From positions 1 through 47,617 of the forward strand of contig CAUAFG010000018.1 of the NCBI GenBank assembly GCA_958428235.1: a stretch of DNA of 47,617 nucleotides, in the 5' to 3' direction. Shown here in pieces: positions 17,239 to 26,365 of the stretch. How positions within the stretch are numbered: the first letter of the stretch is position 1; the number at the start of each line of letters is the position of its first letter. The DNA is from Faeciplasma sp900553675. GTDB taxonomy: Bacteria > Bacillota > Clostridia > Oscillospirales > Ruminococcaceae. Both the position numbers and the translations under genes were made by a program. The notes beneath the pieces were generated by a model. That model worked only from the letters and a program-made list of their open reading frames with translations, was not told the origin of the DNA and did no database searches.

Positions 17239-18956
17239 GTACGGTTAAACGACTTATTCATATGCTTGGCAGATACAGCGCGCTGATGGTGCTGTCCATC
17301 ATGCTTGCCACCGCTTCGGTGATACTCACGCTTTATGTCCCAATAATTTTCGGCGACGCTATTGACAATATAGTAGAAAACGGGGTCAACCTTGAAGCCG
17401 TTGTTAAATATCTTACAAAGGCAGGCATAGTGGCAGCCTCCGCGGCGGCTATGCAGTGGATAATGAACATTGTAAACAACCGCATAACCTTTGAAACCGT
17501 GCGCGATATCAGGGACAAGGCTTTTAAAAAGATTGAGATTCTGCCGCTGAAATACATCGATTCGCACCCGCATGGCGAGCTTGTAAGCCGTGTTATTGCG
17601 GATGTAGACCAGCTTGCGGACGGCTTACTGCTGGGCTTTTCGCAGTTCTTTACAGGCATGGTGACTATAATCGCAACGCTTATATTCATGCTTACAATCA
17701 GCTGGAAAATAACCGTTATCGCGGTTGTTTTAACTCCGCTTTCGCTGTTTGTGGCGAGATTCGTTTCAAAATCCACCTACGATTTGTTTAAAAAGCAGTC
17801 GCAGATAAGAGGAAGGCAGACTGCACTAATAGATGAGATGATAGGCTCGCAGAAGGTTGTCAACGCCTATAACTACACCCAAAGAAGCCACGACCGCTTT
17901 GCTTCGGTCAACGACGAGCTGACAAAGACCTCTACCAAGGCGATATTCCTTTCGTCTCTTGTAAACCCAACCACAAGGTTTGTAAACGCGGTTGTTTATG
18001 CCGCGGTGGGTCTGGGAGGTGCCTTCTCGGTGGTTGGCGGAGCTATCAGCGTGGGAAGCCTGAGCTGTCTTTTAAACTACGCAAACCAGTACACCAAGCC
18101 GTTCAATGAGATAAGCGGCGTTGTGACTGAGCTTCAGAACGCTCTTGCCTGCGCTCAGAGAATCTTCGACCTTATAGACGCCGAGCCGCAGGTTTCGGAC
18201 GCCGGCAACAAGGAAATCGGAAATGCAGAGGGAAATGTCGAGCTTAAAAACGTCTGCTTCAGCTATGTTCCGCAAAGAAAGCTTATTCAAAACTTCAATC
18301 TCAGCGTCAAGCCGGGTCAGAGGATAGCTATTGTCGGTCCTACCGGCTGCGGAAAGACCACACTTATAAATCTTTTAATGAGGTTCTATGATGTTGATTC
18401 CGGCTCGATCAGCGTCGAGGGGGAGGACATAAGGGATATCACCCGCAAATCGCTGCGTTCGTCCTACGGAATGGTTTTGCAGGAGACCTGGCTGAAATCA
18501 GGAACCATCCGCGAAAACATAAAGATGGGAAGACCCGACGCTACGGACGAGGAAATGATAGAAGCGGCTAAGGCGGCTCATTCTCACAGCTTTATAAAGC
18601 GTCTGCCGCAGGGATATGATACCGTTATCGGGGAGGACGGCGGCAGCATTTCGGCAGGTCAGAAGCAGCTTTTGTGCATAACAAGGGTAATGCTTGCAAG
18701 ACCGCCGATGCTGATTTTAGACGAAGCAACATCCTCGATAGATACCAAGACCGAAATACGTGTGCAGCGCGCCTTTGAAAAGCTTATGCAGGGCAAAACA
18801 AGCTTTGTTGTGGCTCACCGTCTTTCAACCATAATGAGTGCGGACGTTATACTTGTAATGCGTGACGGCAACATAGTGGAGCAGGGAACTCATGCCGAGC
18901 TGATGGAAAAGGGCGGCTTCTATTCGACTCTTTACAACAGCCAATTTGCGCATTAA
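17235..18956 (+). CDS. ABC exporter half-transporter, catalytic-site subunit
   Basis: This is the second half of the heterodimer (573 residues, six helices plus one ATPase domain). Walker A GPTGCGKTT (about 369), Walker B LILDEATSS with catalytic Glu, and H-loop VAHRLST are intact. The signature reads ISAGQ instead of LSGGQ. The two chains therefore complement each other: one working ATP site is built from this Walker A/B plus the partner's LSGGQ, as in TM287/288 and LmrCD-type exporters. Start ATG 17235 overlaps the partner's stop codon. Confidence 0.93.
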   Translation: MSTVKRLIHMLGRYSALMVLSIMLATASVILTLYVPIIFGDAIDNIVENGVNLEAVVKYLTKAGIVAASAAAMQWIMNIVNNRITFETVRDIRDKAFKKIEILPLKYIDSHPHGELVSRVIADVDQLADGLLLGFSQFFTGMVTIIATLIFMLTISWKITVIAVVLTPLSLFVARFVSKSTYDLFKKQSQIRGRQTALIDEMIGSQKVVNAYNYTQRSHDRFASVNDELTKTSTKAIFLSSLVNPTTRFVNAVVYAAVGLGGAFSVVGGAISVGSLSCLLNYANQYTKPFNEISGVVTELQNALACAQRIFDLIDAEPQVSDAGNKEIGNAEGNVELKNVCFSYVPQRKLIQNFNLSVKPGQRIAIVGPTGCGKTTLINLLMRFYDVDSGSISVEGEDIRDITRKSLRSSYGMVLQETWLKSGTIRENIKMGRPDATDEEMIEAAKAAHSHSFIKRLPQGYDTVIGEDGGSISAGQKQLLCITRVMLARPPMLILDEATSSIDTKTEIRVQRAFEKLMQGKTSFVVAHRLSTIMSADVILVMRDGNIVEQGTHAELMEKGGFYSTLYNSQFAH

Positions 18957-19028
18957 TCGCCTTAGCAAGTACTTTTTTAAGCGATACAAGCATATACTTC
19001 ACCAAAAAGACATTTGGAGGAAGCTTTT

Positions 19029-19496
19029 ATGTTTGTAAAGACCATCAAGATTAAAAAAATCGCGCGGATTTTAGGCATAATCCTTGTCGCACTGGTGATA
19101 GCTCTTGCGGCTGTTTACGTGTTCAACAGGGTTATGGCACCGAGCGAAACGGTTCTGTCGTCCGAGGCGGAGCAGGCGGCGTTTCTTAAAGAGCTTGGTT
19201 GGGAGATTTCCGACAAGCCCATAGATGTAAGAAGCGTTATAATCCCTCAGGAGTGGAACGACGTTTATGCCGAGTATAACAAGCTTCAGCTTCAGCAAGG
19301 GTTCGATTTAGACAAATACCGCGGCAAGAACGCCGAAATCTACACCTATGAGGTGTACAACTACGGCGATTCAAGACCGAATATCGTGGCAAACCTTATC
19401 ATCTGCGATTCCAAGCTTATCGGAGGAGACGTCTGCTGCACCGAGCTGGGCGGCTTTATGCAGGGATTAGCCAAGGCGACGGCCGATACTTTGTAA
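19029..19496 (+). CDS. DUF4830-like membrane-anchored protein
   Basis: The protein (155 residues) has one N-terminal membrane helix (IARILGIILVALVIALAAVYVF) and an extracytoplasmic domain. The pattern EQAAFLKELGWEI, VIIPQEWNDVYAEYNKLQ, QGFDLDKYRGKNAEIYTYEV and a final GGDV...GGFMQGL fits the DUF4830 family of unknown function. ATG 19029 is eight bases after GGAGG (19016-19020). Its last codons and stop coincide with the start of a dispersed repeat that fills the gap to the next gene. Confidence 0.7.
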   Translation: MFVKTIKIKKIARILGIILVALVIALAAVYVFNRVMAPSETVLSSEAEQAAFLKELGWEISDKPIDVRSVIIPQEWNDVYAEYNKLQLQQGFDLDKYRGKNAEIYTYEVYNYGDSRPNIVANLIICDSKLIGGDVCCTELGGFMQGLAKATADTL

Positions 19497-19633
19497 TCGC
19501 CGTACTTCCGTTTGCCGTCGCGCATTGCGTTTACTCCGTTGTTTGTCGGAGAATGATTTGCCGGGATGTGTCTGCAAATATTCAAATTATGCTTACAATT
19601 TATGGACGTAAACGTCCGACTTTTGTTTGGTGC
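19489..19633 (+). repeat. Dispersed ~140-bp repeat, copy A
   Basis: Two conserved boxes 83 bp apart define the element: box 1 (19513-19539, TGCCGTCGCGCATTGCG...) and box 2 (19596-19630, containing ATTTATGGACG). A leading segment TTTGTAATCG overlaps the end of the DUF4830 gene. Copies B and C are at 26203-26345 and 26366-26511. Box 1 matches copy B at 25 of 27 positions. Confidence 0.75.
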
Positions 19634-19657
19634 ATCTCTAAAAAGGAAGTGAAAAAT

Positions 19658-20380
19658 ATGCCGCTTATGAGGCTGGATAAGTTTATATCATCTCAGCTCA
19701 CGGATGTTTCGCGGAGCGAGGTAAAAAACCTGTGCAAAAGGGGATATGTATGCGTTGACGGCAAGCCTGCGCGCTCGTCGGACATAAAAATAGACCCCGA
19801 AGCCAGCCGCGTGACTGTCGGGGACAGGGAAATAAGCTACAAAAAGAACCTTTATATAATGCTCAACAAGCCCGCCGGGGTGGTATGCGCCACCCGCGAC
19901 GGGCTGAGCGCGACTGTTTTGGAGCTTCTGCCGCCCGAATTTCGGCGTTCGGGGCTTTTTCCCGCCGGAAGGCTGGACAAGGATACCGAGGGCTTTACGC
20001 TTATCACCGACGACGGCGAGCTTGCGCACAGAATGCTTTCTCCTAAAAGCCATGTCCCCAAAAAATATTTTGTCAGGCTTGAAAAACCTCTTGACGGCAC
20101 GGAGGCACGGCTGTTTTCCGAGGGAATAGTGCTGGAGGACGGCACAAAATGCCTTCCGGCTGAGCTTGAAGCGGGGGATAAGGCAAACGAGTGCTTTGTG
20201 ATTATACATCAGGGAATGTATCATCAGGTGAAAAGAATGTTTGAGGCTGTTGGAAACAGCGTTGTATATCTTAAAAGGGTAATGATAGGCGGACTTGCGC
20301 TTGACCCTGAGTTGGCTGTCGGAAAAGCAAGAGAGCTTGCAGATTTTGAGGTCGAAAAACTGGTTTTAGGCAAAAAATAA
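19658..20380 (+). CDS. Pseudouridine synthase, RsuA/RluB family
   Basis: The enzyme (240 residues) converts a specific uridine in rRNA to pseudouridine. It has an N-terminal S4 RNA-binding domain (LMRLDKFISSQL...CKRGYVCVDGKPA, residues 3-40) and a catalytic domain with the active-site Asp in AGRLDKDTEGFTLITDDG. The later KKYFVRL and HQGMYHQVKRMFEAVGN blocks are typical of RsuA, the 16S U516 enzyme, so RsuA is the likely subtype. ATG 19658 follows AAAGGAAGTG; the longer frame reads back through the upstream repeat and is not real. Confidence 0.88.
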   Translation: MPLMRLDKFISSQLTDVSRSEVKNLCKRGYVCVDGKPARSSDIKIDPEASRVTVGDREISYKKNLYIMLNKPAGVVCATRDGLSATVLELLPPEFRRSGLFPAGRLDKDTEGFTLITDDGELAHRMLSPKSHVPKKYFVRLEKPLDGTEARLFSEGIVLEDGTKCLPAELEAGDKANECFVIIHQGMYHQVKRMFEAVGNSVVYLKRVMIGGLALDPELAVGKARELADFEVEKLVLGKK

Positions 20381-20445
20381 GTCGTTTTGCCCGCTTTCCG
20401 TCAAATTAAATAAAGGTTTGAGGTTAAGTTTAGTAAAAAAAACAC

Positions 20446-20474
20446 TTGTGATATTATTCCCAAACAGCTATAAT
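20446..20474 (+). promoter_or_regulatory. Promoter of the MsmX-type ATPase gene
   Basis: -35 TTGTGA (20446-20451) and a perfect -10 TATAAT (20469-20474) are 17 bp apart. Confidence 0.7.
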
Positions 20475-20533
20475 AATGGTATGACTAAGCTAAGTATTTA
20501 GTTAGTATTATAAATCGGCAAGGAGGCCTTTTA

Positions 20534-21676
20534 ATGGCAAGCTTATCACTTAAGCACATTTACAAAAAATATCCGGGCGGCGTTGTAGCCGTATCAGACT
20601 TCTGCCTTGAAGTTAAGGACAAGGAGTTTATCATCTTCGTTGGTCCTTCAGGCTGCGGTAAGTCTACAACTCTTCGTATGATTGCCGGACTTGAGGAAAT
20701 CACCGACGGCGAGCTTTATATCGGTAACAGACTTGTTAACGATATCGCTCCTAAGGACAGAGATATCGCGATGGTATTCCAGAACTACGCTCTGTATCCC
20801 CATATGACAGTTTTTGAAAACATGGCGTTTGGTCTTAAGCTCAGAAAGACCCCCAAAGACCAGATTGCCCGCAAGGTTGAAGAAGCTGCAAGAATCCTCG
20901 ACATTTCCCACCTGCTCGACAGAAAGCCGAAGGCTCTTTCGGGCGGTCAGAGACAGCGTGTTGCCTTAGGACGTGCACTTGTACGTGAGCCTCAGGTGTT
21001 CTTACTCGACGAGCCTTTGTCAAACCTCGACGCTAAGTTGAGAGCTCAGATGAGAACCGAAATCGCTCTGTTACATAAGAGACTGGGTACCACCTTCATC
21101 TACGTAACCCATGACCAGACCGAAGCTATGACCATGGCTGACAGAATCGTTGTTATGAAAGACGGTTTCATTCAGCAGGTCGATACTCCTCAGACCCTTT
21201 ATTCCTACCCTGCTAACCTGTTCGTTGCAGGATTCATCGGATCTCCTCAGATGAACTTCATCGAGTCTAAGCTCGTCAAGATCGACGGCAAGTACAACGT
21301 TGAGTTCGGTTCCGAGGATACCAAGGAAAGAAGAGGAAGAAAGTTCTATATCGAGCTTCCCGAATCCAAGGTTAACGAAGAAGTTCTGCTTCCTTATCTC
21401 AACAAGGAAATCATCTGCGGCGTTCGTCCCGAATGTATCCATGATGAGGAGATGTTCATTTCCTCCGCTAAGACCGGTATCATCGAAGCAACCGTTAACG
21501 TTGCCGAAATGATGGGCGCGGAGACTTATCTCTACCTCACCTGCGAAGGCATCAACCTCACCGCTCGTGTTTCCAACCGCTCCACCGCAAGACCTCAGGA
21601 TGTTATCACCTGCGCGCTGGACGCTAACAGAATCCATATCTTCGATAAGGAAACCGAAAAGACTATCGTCAACTGA
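20534..21676 (+). CDS. Sugar ABC transporter ATPase, MsmX/UgpC/MalK type
   Basis: The protein (380 residues) is a CUT1-class ATPase that powers binding-protein-dependent sugar importers. Walker A GPSGCGKST (37-45), Q-loop VFQNYALYPHMTV, signature LSGGQRQR (about 135), Walker B LLDEPLSNLDAKLR and H-loop VTHDQTEA are intact. A C-terminal regulatory MalK/TOBE region (from about 240) with GVRPECI follows. It stands alone with its own promoter and no permease beside it, like the multitask ATPase MsmX of Bacillus, which serves many importers. The four MalF/MalG-type permeases at 38024-47441 lack their own ATPase of this class, so this gene is their natural partner. The uniform codon choice suggests high expression. 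Confidence 0.93.
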   Translation: MASLSLKHIYKKYPGGVVAVSDFCLEVKDKEFIIFVGPSGCGKSTTLRMIAGLEEITDGELYIGNRLVNDIAPKDRDIAMVFQNYALYPHMTVFENMAFGLKLRKTPKDQIARKVEEAARILDISHLLDRKPKALSGGQRQRVALGRALVREPQVFLLDEPLSNLDAKLRAQMRTEIALLHKRLGTTFIYVTHDQTEAMTMADRIVVMKDGFIQQVDTPQTLYSYPANLFVAGFIGSPQMNFIESKLVKIDGKYNVEFGSEDTKERRGRKFYIELPESKVNEEVLLPYLNKEIICGVRPECIHDEEMFISSAKTGIIEATVNVAEMMGAETYLYLTCEGINLTARVSNRSTARPQDVITCALDANRIHIFDKETEKTIVN

Positions 21677-21717
21677 TAATCAGCTTAAAGTCGGCTGATA
21701 ATTAATCCGATAATAGC

Positions 21718-21770
21718 GGCTGCTCTGCAAACCGGTTCACGGTAGAAGCAAAGCAGCTGATTTTATCGTT
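21718..21770 (+). terminator. Terminator after the MsmX-type gene
   Basis: CGGCTGCT pairs with AGCAGCTG across a long loop, followed by ATTTTATCGTTTTTT. It sits 42 bases after the stop codon. Confidence 0.55.
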
Positions 21771-21791
21771 TTTTGAAAGGAAAATTACATT

Positions 21792-23021
21792 ATGAAGAAA
21801 TTAATAGCTGTACTGCTTGCCGCGGTTATAACCGCGGGGATATTTGCAGGCTGTGGGAAAGGAGCTACGGGCGTGGAGCTTAAATGGATAGACAATCCCT
21901 CTTCAAAAGAGGAGTATATGAACAACGCAAAGATTAAGTCGCTGACTCAGATGGGAAATACCTACCGTCTTAAAAAGGCAATAGAAAAAGCTCAGAAGGG
22001 CGAGGACGTTAATATAGTATATCTTGGCGGCTCGATAACCGAGGGCGATATTTTAGACCTTGAGGACAGATACGCCAAGTGCACCTACAACTATTTCAGA
22101 GATACCTTTGCAAAGGGCAAGGGCGAAAACGTCCACTACTTCAATTCGGGCTACAGGGGAACCGGCTCGAAGCTGGGCGCGCTGAGGTGTGAGGATGATG
22201 TTTTGTCATACGAGCCGGATATAGTATTCATCGAATACGCCGTAAACGATGGCGGAGGCAGCAGCGACAAGGACGGCTTTGAAAGCATTATAAGGGATTG
22301 TCTTGAATATAAGACCCAGCCGGCGGTTATTCTTTTGTTTGCAAGAATGCAGGACGGCGGAACATCTCAGGATTGGAAAAAGGAAATCGGCAAGCACTAT
22401 GACCTCCCGATGATCAGCTATGCCGACGGCATAACCTATCTGTTCGACAACGGCGCAATGAAGTGGGAGGAATTTTCCGGCGACTACACCCACCCCACAG
22501 CTTATGGCGGCGAGGTTATCGCAGGCTTTATAAATTATTTCTATGACGAGGTAAACAGGCTTCCCGCACCCGAAGCGGACGTTACTATGCCTGAAAGACT
22601 GTTTGACGGCTTCTATGAAAACGCCCATCTTTTAACCAAGAACAGCTATGAGCTTACCGACGAAACCAAGGGCTCGTGGAAAAAAGGAAGCACGGGCGAT
22701 CATTTCCCGAACGGCTGGACAAAGCAGTTTGACGAAGCCAACGAGCCCATAGTCTTTGAATTTACCGGCAGACACGCCTATGTGGTTTATCCGAGTGCCG
22801 GAAGCGATAGCTTTGGTGTTTTAGTCTGCAAGGTTTATTTCAACGGCGAGCTTGTTGCAACCAAGGAGTTTGACGAGCATGTTCAGGGCGGCTGGATGTG
22901 TTCGACCATCGGTGAGCTTCATAAGAGCCACGAGGTGGGCGACTATAGGATAGAAATTACCGCAAAGGAAAGCAATCCCAAGTGCGATTTGCAGGTTCTG
23001 GCGGTGGGCTATACAGACTAA
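21792..23021 (+). CDS. SGNH/GDSL hydrolase lipoprotein
   Basis: This is a surface-bound esterase-like enzyme (409 residues). The signal peptide ends in GIFAGC, placing the lipidated Cys at 21. The SGNH blocks are present: GGSITEG with nucleophile Ser81, the block II Gly in GYRGTGS, Asn in EYAVND (about 148-153), and the Asp-His pair in DYTHPT (about 231-236). A C-terminal beta-sandwich of about 140 residues (from EFTGRHAYVVYPSAG) resembles an accessory carbohydrate-binding module. A plausible role is deacetylation of a polysaccharide outside the cell. It follows the sugar ATPase but has its own terminator after it. Confidence 0.82.
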   Translation: MKKLIAVLLAAVITAGIFAGCGKGATGVELKWIDNPSSKEEYMNNAKIKSLTQMGNTYRLKKAIEKAQKGEDVNIVYLGGSITEGDILDLEDRYAKCTYNYFRDTFAKGKGENVHYFNSGYRGTGSKLGALRCEDDVLSYEPDIVFIEYAVNDGGGSSDKDGFESIIRDCLEYKTQPAVILLFARMQDGGTSQDWKKEIGKHYDLPMISYADGITYLFDNGAMKWEEFSGDYTHPTAYGGEVIAGFINYFYDEVNRLPAPEADVTMPERLFDGFYENAHLLTKNSYELTDETKGSWKKGSTGDHFPNGWTKQFDEANEPIVFEFTGRHAYVVYPSAGSDSFGVLVCKVYFNGELVATKEFDEHVQGGWMCSTIGELHKSHEVGDYRIEITAKESNPKCDLQVLAVGYTD

Positions 23022-23042
23022 ACAATTTACGGCATGATGATG

Positions 23043-23083
23043 TTTTGACCGGTGAGAATACTTCCGCCGGTCAAAATTTTTTC
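23043..23083 (+). terminator. Terminator after the SGNH hydrolase gene
   Basis: TTTTGACCGG (23043-23052) pairs perfectly with CCGGTCAAAA (23067-23076), followed by six T. Confidence 0.85.
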
Positions 23084-23145
23084 TTTCATGTACCCAATGA
23101 AACACGTTTGATATGCACTTTATAGGTGAAGGGAGGCAGAAAGGC

Positions 23146-24693
23146 ATGGAAATCGACAAAAGGATATTAGAAGACTACGTTGAACGGATTTACGGCTACG
23201 CCGTTAACAAGACGTATACCGATGATGAGGCTGACGAGCTTTCGTCGGAGATACTGCTTGCGGCGCTGCAGGGGCTTTCCGGTCTTAAGAACAAAGAAAG
23301 CTTTGAGCCGTGGCTTTGGGGAGTTGCCGCAAACGTGACCAAGCGCTTTCGCAGGACTGCCGGCAGGCAAAGAGCTGTATACTGCTACAACGTCCCCACC
23401 GAGATGTTAGAAGAAGCCTTCAGTCAAGAGCCGAACGACGAGCTTTATGACAGTCTTCGGCAGAAAATATCCATGCTTTCTAATGCCTACCGTCAGATCA
23501 TCATTCTTTACTACTACGACGGTCTTTCAACTAAGCAGATATCCCAAAGGTTAGGTCTGCCGGAGGGGACTGTTACATGGAGGCTGTCCGAAGCAAGGAA
23601 AAAACTGAAAAAGGAGTGCATACAGATGGAAGAATCGGCATTAAGACCTGTAAAAATGAGGTTAGGCATATATGGAAGCGGCAATTTCAACGGAGATAGC
23701 ATCCCGTTCCCGTCGCAATATATCGACGACGGATTATCTCAGAACATCCTTTATTACTGCTATGAAAATCCGTGCAGCGTTGAGGAGCTGGCAAAGCTCA
23801 CCGGAGTTCCGGCATTCTATATCGAGGAGCGGATCGACAATCTTGTCAAAAGGGAAGCAATTGTTGAAGCCTCCAAGGGCAGATATCTGACCGACTTTAT
23901 AATCTGGTCGGATAAGCACGCAATCTATTGCGAGGAAAACTCCGAAAAGGTGCTTATGCCCATCATGGATAAGCTGATTTCCGCACTTGACGGTATCGCC
24001 AAGGATTCTGCGAGAGTGGATTTCTACCGTGCGGATATAGCGGAAAAGGATCTTTATTATCTCTACAATGCCTCGGCTTTTGACGCTATGTTGAATAAAT
24101 ATAACAAGCTGCCATATCCTGAGATAAAGAAGAGGTATGACGGCTACAACTGGAGCTATTCCGGATATATGGAAACCGGCAAGCACAAAAGAACCTCTAT
24201 CGGCACCGAAATCTGCGGCGACGGCAGGGAGCAGAAGTGGTACTTTATATCATACAACGGGCTGAGCGGAGTGTCGTATAGGGCTGATATGTTCAGCGAG
24301 TATGTAAGAGCTATCGTGGACATATTCCAAACCGGAGCATCAAAGGATGAATACTCGGTCACGCAAGCGGCAATGAAAGGGTATCTTGTAAGAAATCCCG
24401 AAGGAAGCTTTAAGATAACCCTGCCGGTTATTACAAGAGAGAATAAGCGAAAGCTTTGCGATATCTTTGAAAAGCACCTTGCACCGCTTATGCCGGAGTA
24501 CTGCGAGGCCGTTAACAGGTTTGTAAGCGGCTACAGAAAGCTTTTCCCAAAGCATCTTGATGATGAATGTGCAAGAAATATGAATGCGATGTTTAAGGCT
24601 CTTTTTACCACAGTAATAAATTACGGTCAAAAAACAGGCAGAATTGCAATGCCGTCCGAAAACTACTATTGCGACGCTATAATTGAGAGATGA
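23146..24693 (+). CDS. ECF-type sigma-70 factor with a long C-terminal extension
   Basis: The N-terminal 165 residues are a compact sigma factor: region 2 (about 10-75, with the FEPWLWGVAANVTKRFRR helix that contacts the -10 element) and region 4 (about 115-160, helix-turn-helix STKQISQRLGLPEGTVTWRLSEARKKL). Instead of ending there, the protein runs to 515 residues. A second winged-helix-like segment lies at about 205-255 (SVEELAKLTGVPAFYIEERIDNLVKREAIVE), then a domain of about 250 residues of unknown fold with no membrane helices. No anti-sigma gene is adjacent. ATG 23146 has GGGAGG (23131-23136) nine bases upstream. Confidence 0.85.
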   Translation: MEIDKRILEDYVERIYGYAVNKTYTDDEADELSSEILLAALQGLSGLKNKESFEPWLWGVAANVTKRFRRTAGRQRAVYCYNVPTEMLEEAFSQEPNDELYDSLRQKISMLSNAYRQIIILYYYDGLSTKQISQRLGLPEGTVTWRLSEARKKLKKECIQMEESALRPVKMRLGIYGSGNFNGDSIPFPSQYIDDGLSQNILYYCYENPCSVEELAKLTGVPAFYIEERIDNLVKREAIVEASKGRYLTDFIIWSDKHAIYCEENSEKVLMPIMDKLISALDGIAKDSARVDFYRADIAEKDLYYLYNASAFDAMLNKYNKLPYPEIKKRYDGYNWSYSGYMETGKHKRTSIGTEICGDGREQKWYFISYNGLSGVSYRADMFSEYVRAIVDIFQTGASKDEYSVTQAAMKGYLVRNPEGSFKITLPVITRENKRKLCDIFEKHLAPLMPEYCEAVNRFVSGYRKLFPKHLDDECARNMNAMFKALFTTVINYGQKTGRIAMPSENYYCDAIIER

Positions 24694-24697
24694 AATT

Positions 24698-24740
24698 AAA
24701 AATCACCCGGCAGCTTATCATAATGCCGGGTGATTTTTGC
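24698..24740. terminator. Bidirectional terminator between the sigma factor and M28 peptidase genes
   Basis: AAAAATCACCCGGCA (24698-24712) pairs with TGCCGGGTGATTTTT (24724-24738), a stem of 15 pairs with A and T runs on either side. Confidence 0.9.
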
Positions 24741-24816
24741 AATTCTGTCTATTTACAGCTCAAGCGAATTCTTAAGAAATTCTATAAGCTTTGCGCGTTC
24801 AAAGACTGCTATTCCG

Positions 24817-26046
24817 TTATTTGTTTTTTCTCTTTCTCAGCAGGTAGTAATCAAGCTCTTCCTTCATGTTGTCCGGCATCTCGCGGGCAACCGGGCAGCG
24901 GGCGGCGTTTACCATCCTCTCCGAGAACGCGGTGATAAAGCTGATGTCTGCCGCCATGTTTTCATATTTCATAAGAGCCATAGTGTCGTAGCTGTTGTGG
25001 ATGGTTGCGGTGTTGCCGGGGGCGATTCTTGCAAAGCTTACTGCTGGGATTCCCTTATCCGCAAACGGCGTGGAGTCGCTGGAATATACATCCTGCTTGG
25101 CTTTTACCGGGAAGCCGAGTTCATCCGCCATGTAGGTAATGTAGCTTACAAGCTTGTCCTCGGAGGTGCAGCAGGCGATGAACTTGCCCATTATGCAGCC
25201 TATCATGTCGAGGTTGATGTTGAGGACGACTTTGTCAAGCTCCTCCTCGTGAGCTGCAACGTATGCCTTCGAGCCTAAAAGTCCTCTTTCCTCACTTCCG
25301 CACCATACGAATTTAAGGGTGCGCTTGTGAGGAGCTTTTGCAAAATGCTCGGCAACCGCCAAAATTCCCACGCTTCCGGACATATTGTCGTATGCGCCCT
25401 GAGAGAGCGAGGTGGAGTCGTAGTGAGCGCTGAAGACTATCGTCTCGTCGGTTTCACCCGGGAGAGTTAGAACAACGTTGCGGCTTTCGCCCTCGTATTC
25501 GTTCTGAGATACGGTGATGGTGGCTTCCTTGGCGTCGTTCTTGATGAGCTTTATAGCGTCCTTGGCGTTGATGTTTACGCCCAAGAGCTTTTTGTCCTCG
25601 GCAACTACCATCGCCCGAAGCTCGCGCTGGTCGATGTCTCTGTCCGAGTAGTTTACATGACCGTCGTAGGTGATAAAGGCAAGAGCGCCATTGTCAAGCA
25701 TATCCTTGTATATCCAGTGACCCAGGTAGCCGTCGATAAGAACGATTTTATCCTTGCACTTGGAAAGGCTGTATTTGTCGGTTGCGCGGAGATAGTAAAG
25801 GGGAGCGGATATTTCGCCCGAGCCGCAGCACATATATCCCTTGCAGGGAACAGAAACGCCGTCAACGACGAGAGTGGCGCTGATGTCGTCTCCCATCTGA
25901 ACGGCAAAAGGCTCGATAACAGCCTCGCCGCCGAAGGAAGCGCAAAGCTCCTGAATGTAGCGGGCAGCTTCAAGCTCGGAGGCGGTTCCGCCCATTCTTA
26001 CGCGCGCGGTGTCGCGGAAAATTTTAAGCATTGATTTTTTTGTCAT
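24817..26046 (-). CDS. M28-family zinc metallopeptidase
   Basis: The protein (409 residues) is an aminopeptidase-like enzyme with two zinc ions. The ligands and catalytic acids appear in order: His in SAHYDST (about 207), Asp in GAYDNMSG (about 219), the Glu pair in CGSEERGLLGSKAYV (about 252), Asp in NLDMIG (about 280) and His in TIHNSYD (about 351). A PA-like insert lies between residues 60 and 180. No signal peptide is seen with ATG 26046, so it is probably cytosolic. That start follows GAAAGGA; the longer open frame would begin upstream of the promoter. Confidence 0.88.
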   Translation of the reverse strand: MTKKSMLKIFRDTARVRMGGTASELEAARYIQELCASFGGEAVIEPFAVQMGDDISATLVVDGVSVPCKGYMCCGSGEISAPLYYLRATDKYSLSKCKDKIVLIDGYLGHWIYKDMLDNGALAFITYDGHVNYSDRDIDQRELRAMVVAEDKKLLGVNINAKDAIKLIKNDAKEATITVSQNEYEGESRNVVLTLPGETDETIVFSAHYDSTSLSQGAYDNMSGSVGILAVAEHFAKAPHKRTLKFVWCGSEERGLLGSKAYVAAHEEELDKVVLNINLDMIGCIMGKFIACCTSEDKLVSYITYMADELGFPVKAKQDVYSSDSTPFADKGIPAVSFARIAPGNTATIHNSYDTMALMKYENMAADISFITAFSERMVNAARCPVAREMPDNMKEELDYYLLRKRKNK

Positions 26047-26092
26047 AGATAAGTGTCCTTTCTTGCGATGATTCATAACATTACCATTGTTA

Positions 26093-26121
26093 ATTATAGT
26101 TAATGTGGCGGAAAAAGTCAA
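26093..26121 (-). promoter_or_regulatory. Promoter of the M28 peptidase gene
   Basis: On the minus strand, -35 TTGACT (26121-26116) and -10 TATAAT (26098-26093) are 17 bp apart. Confidence 0.75.
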
Positions 26122-26202
26122 TAGTAATAAGTAAAACCTAAGTGTCAAAAGCAAAAATATAAAAAGTTTGCCAGCCTTTCAAGGCAGCAGGTGACGGCAT
26201 CA

Positions 26203-26345
26203 ACTTTGTAAGTCGCTTGTCAATAGTATGCCGTCACGCATTGCGTTTCCTCCGTAATTTCCTTTTCCTTCTCAACAAAGCCAGACTGCACGCCGTTTCT
26301 TACATATGTTTGCAATCGATGGACGGAAACGCCGGACTTTCGATG
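26203..26345 (+). repeat. Dispersed ~140-bp repeat, copy B
   Basis: Box 1 (26229-26255, TGCCGTCACGCATTGCG...) and box 2 (26313-26342, containing ATGGACGGAAACGCC) are 84 bp apart, the same spacing as copy A. A local 10-bp inverted repeat (GTGACGGCAT at 26191-26200 with ATGCCGTCAC at 26228-26237) precedes and overlaps box 1. Short open frames here are not genes. Confidence 0.75.
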
Positions 26346-26365
26346 TCGGCTTTGGCAGAGCCCTC

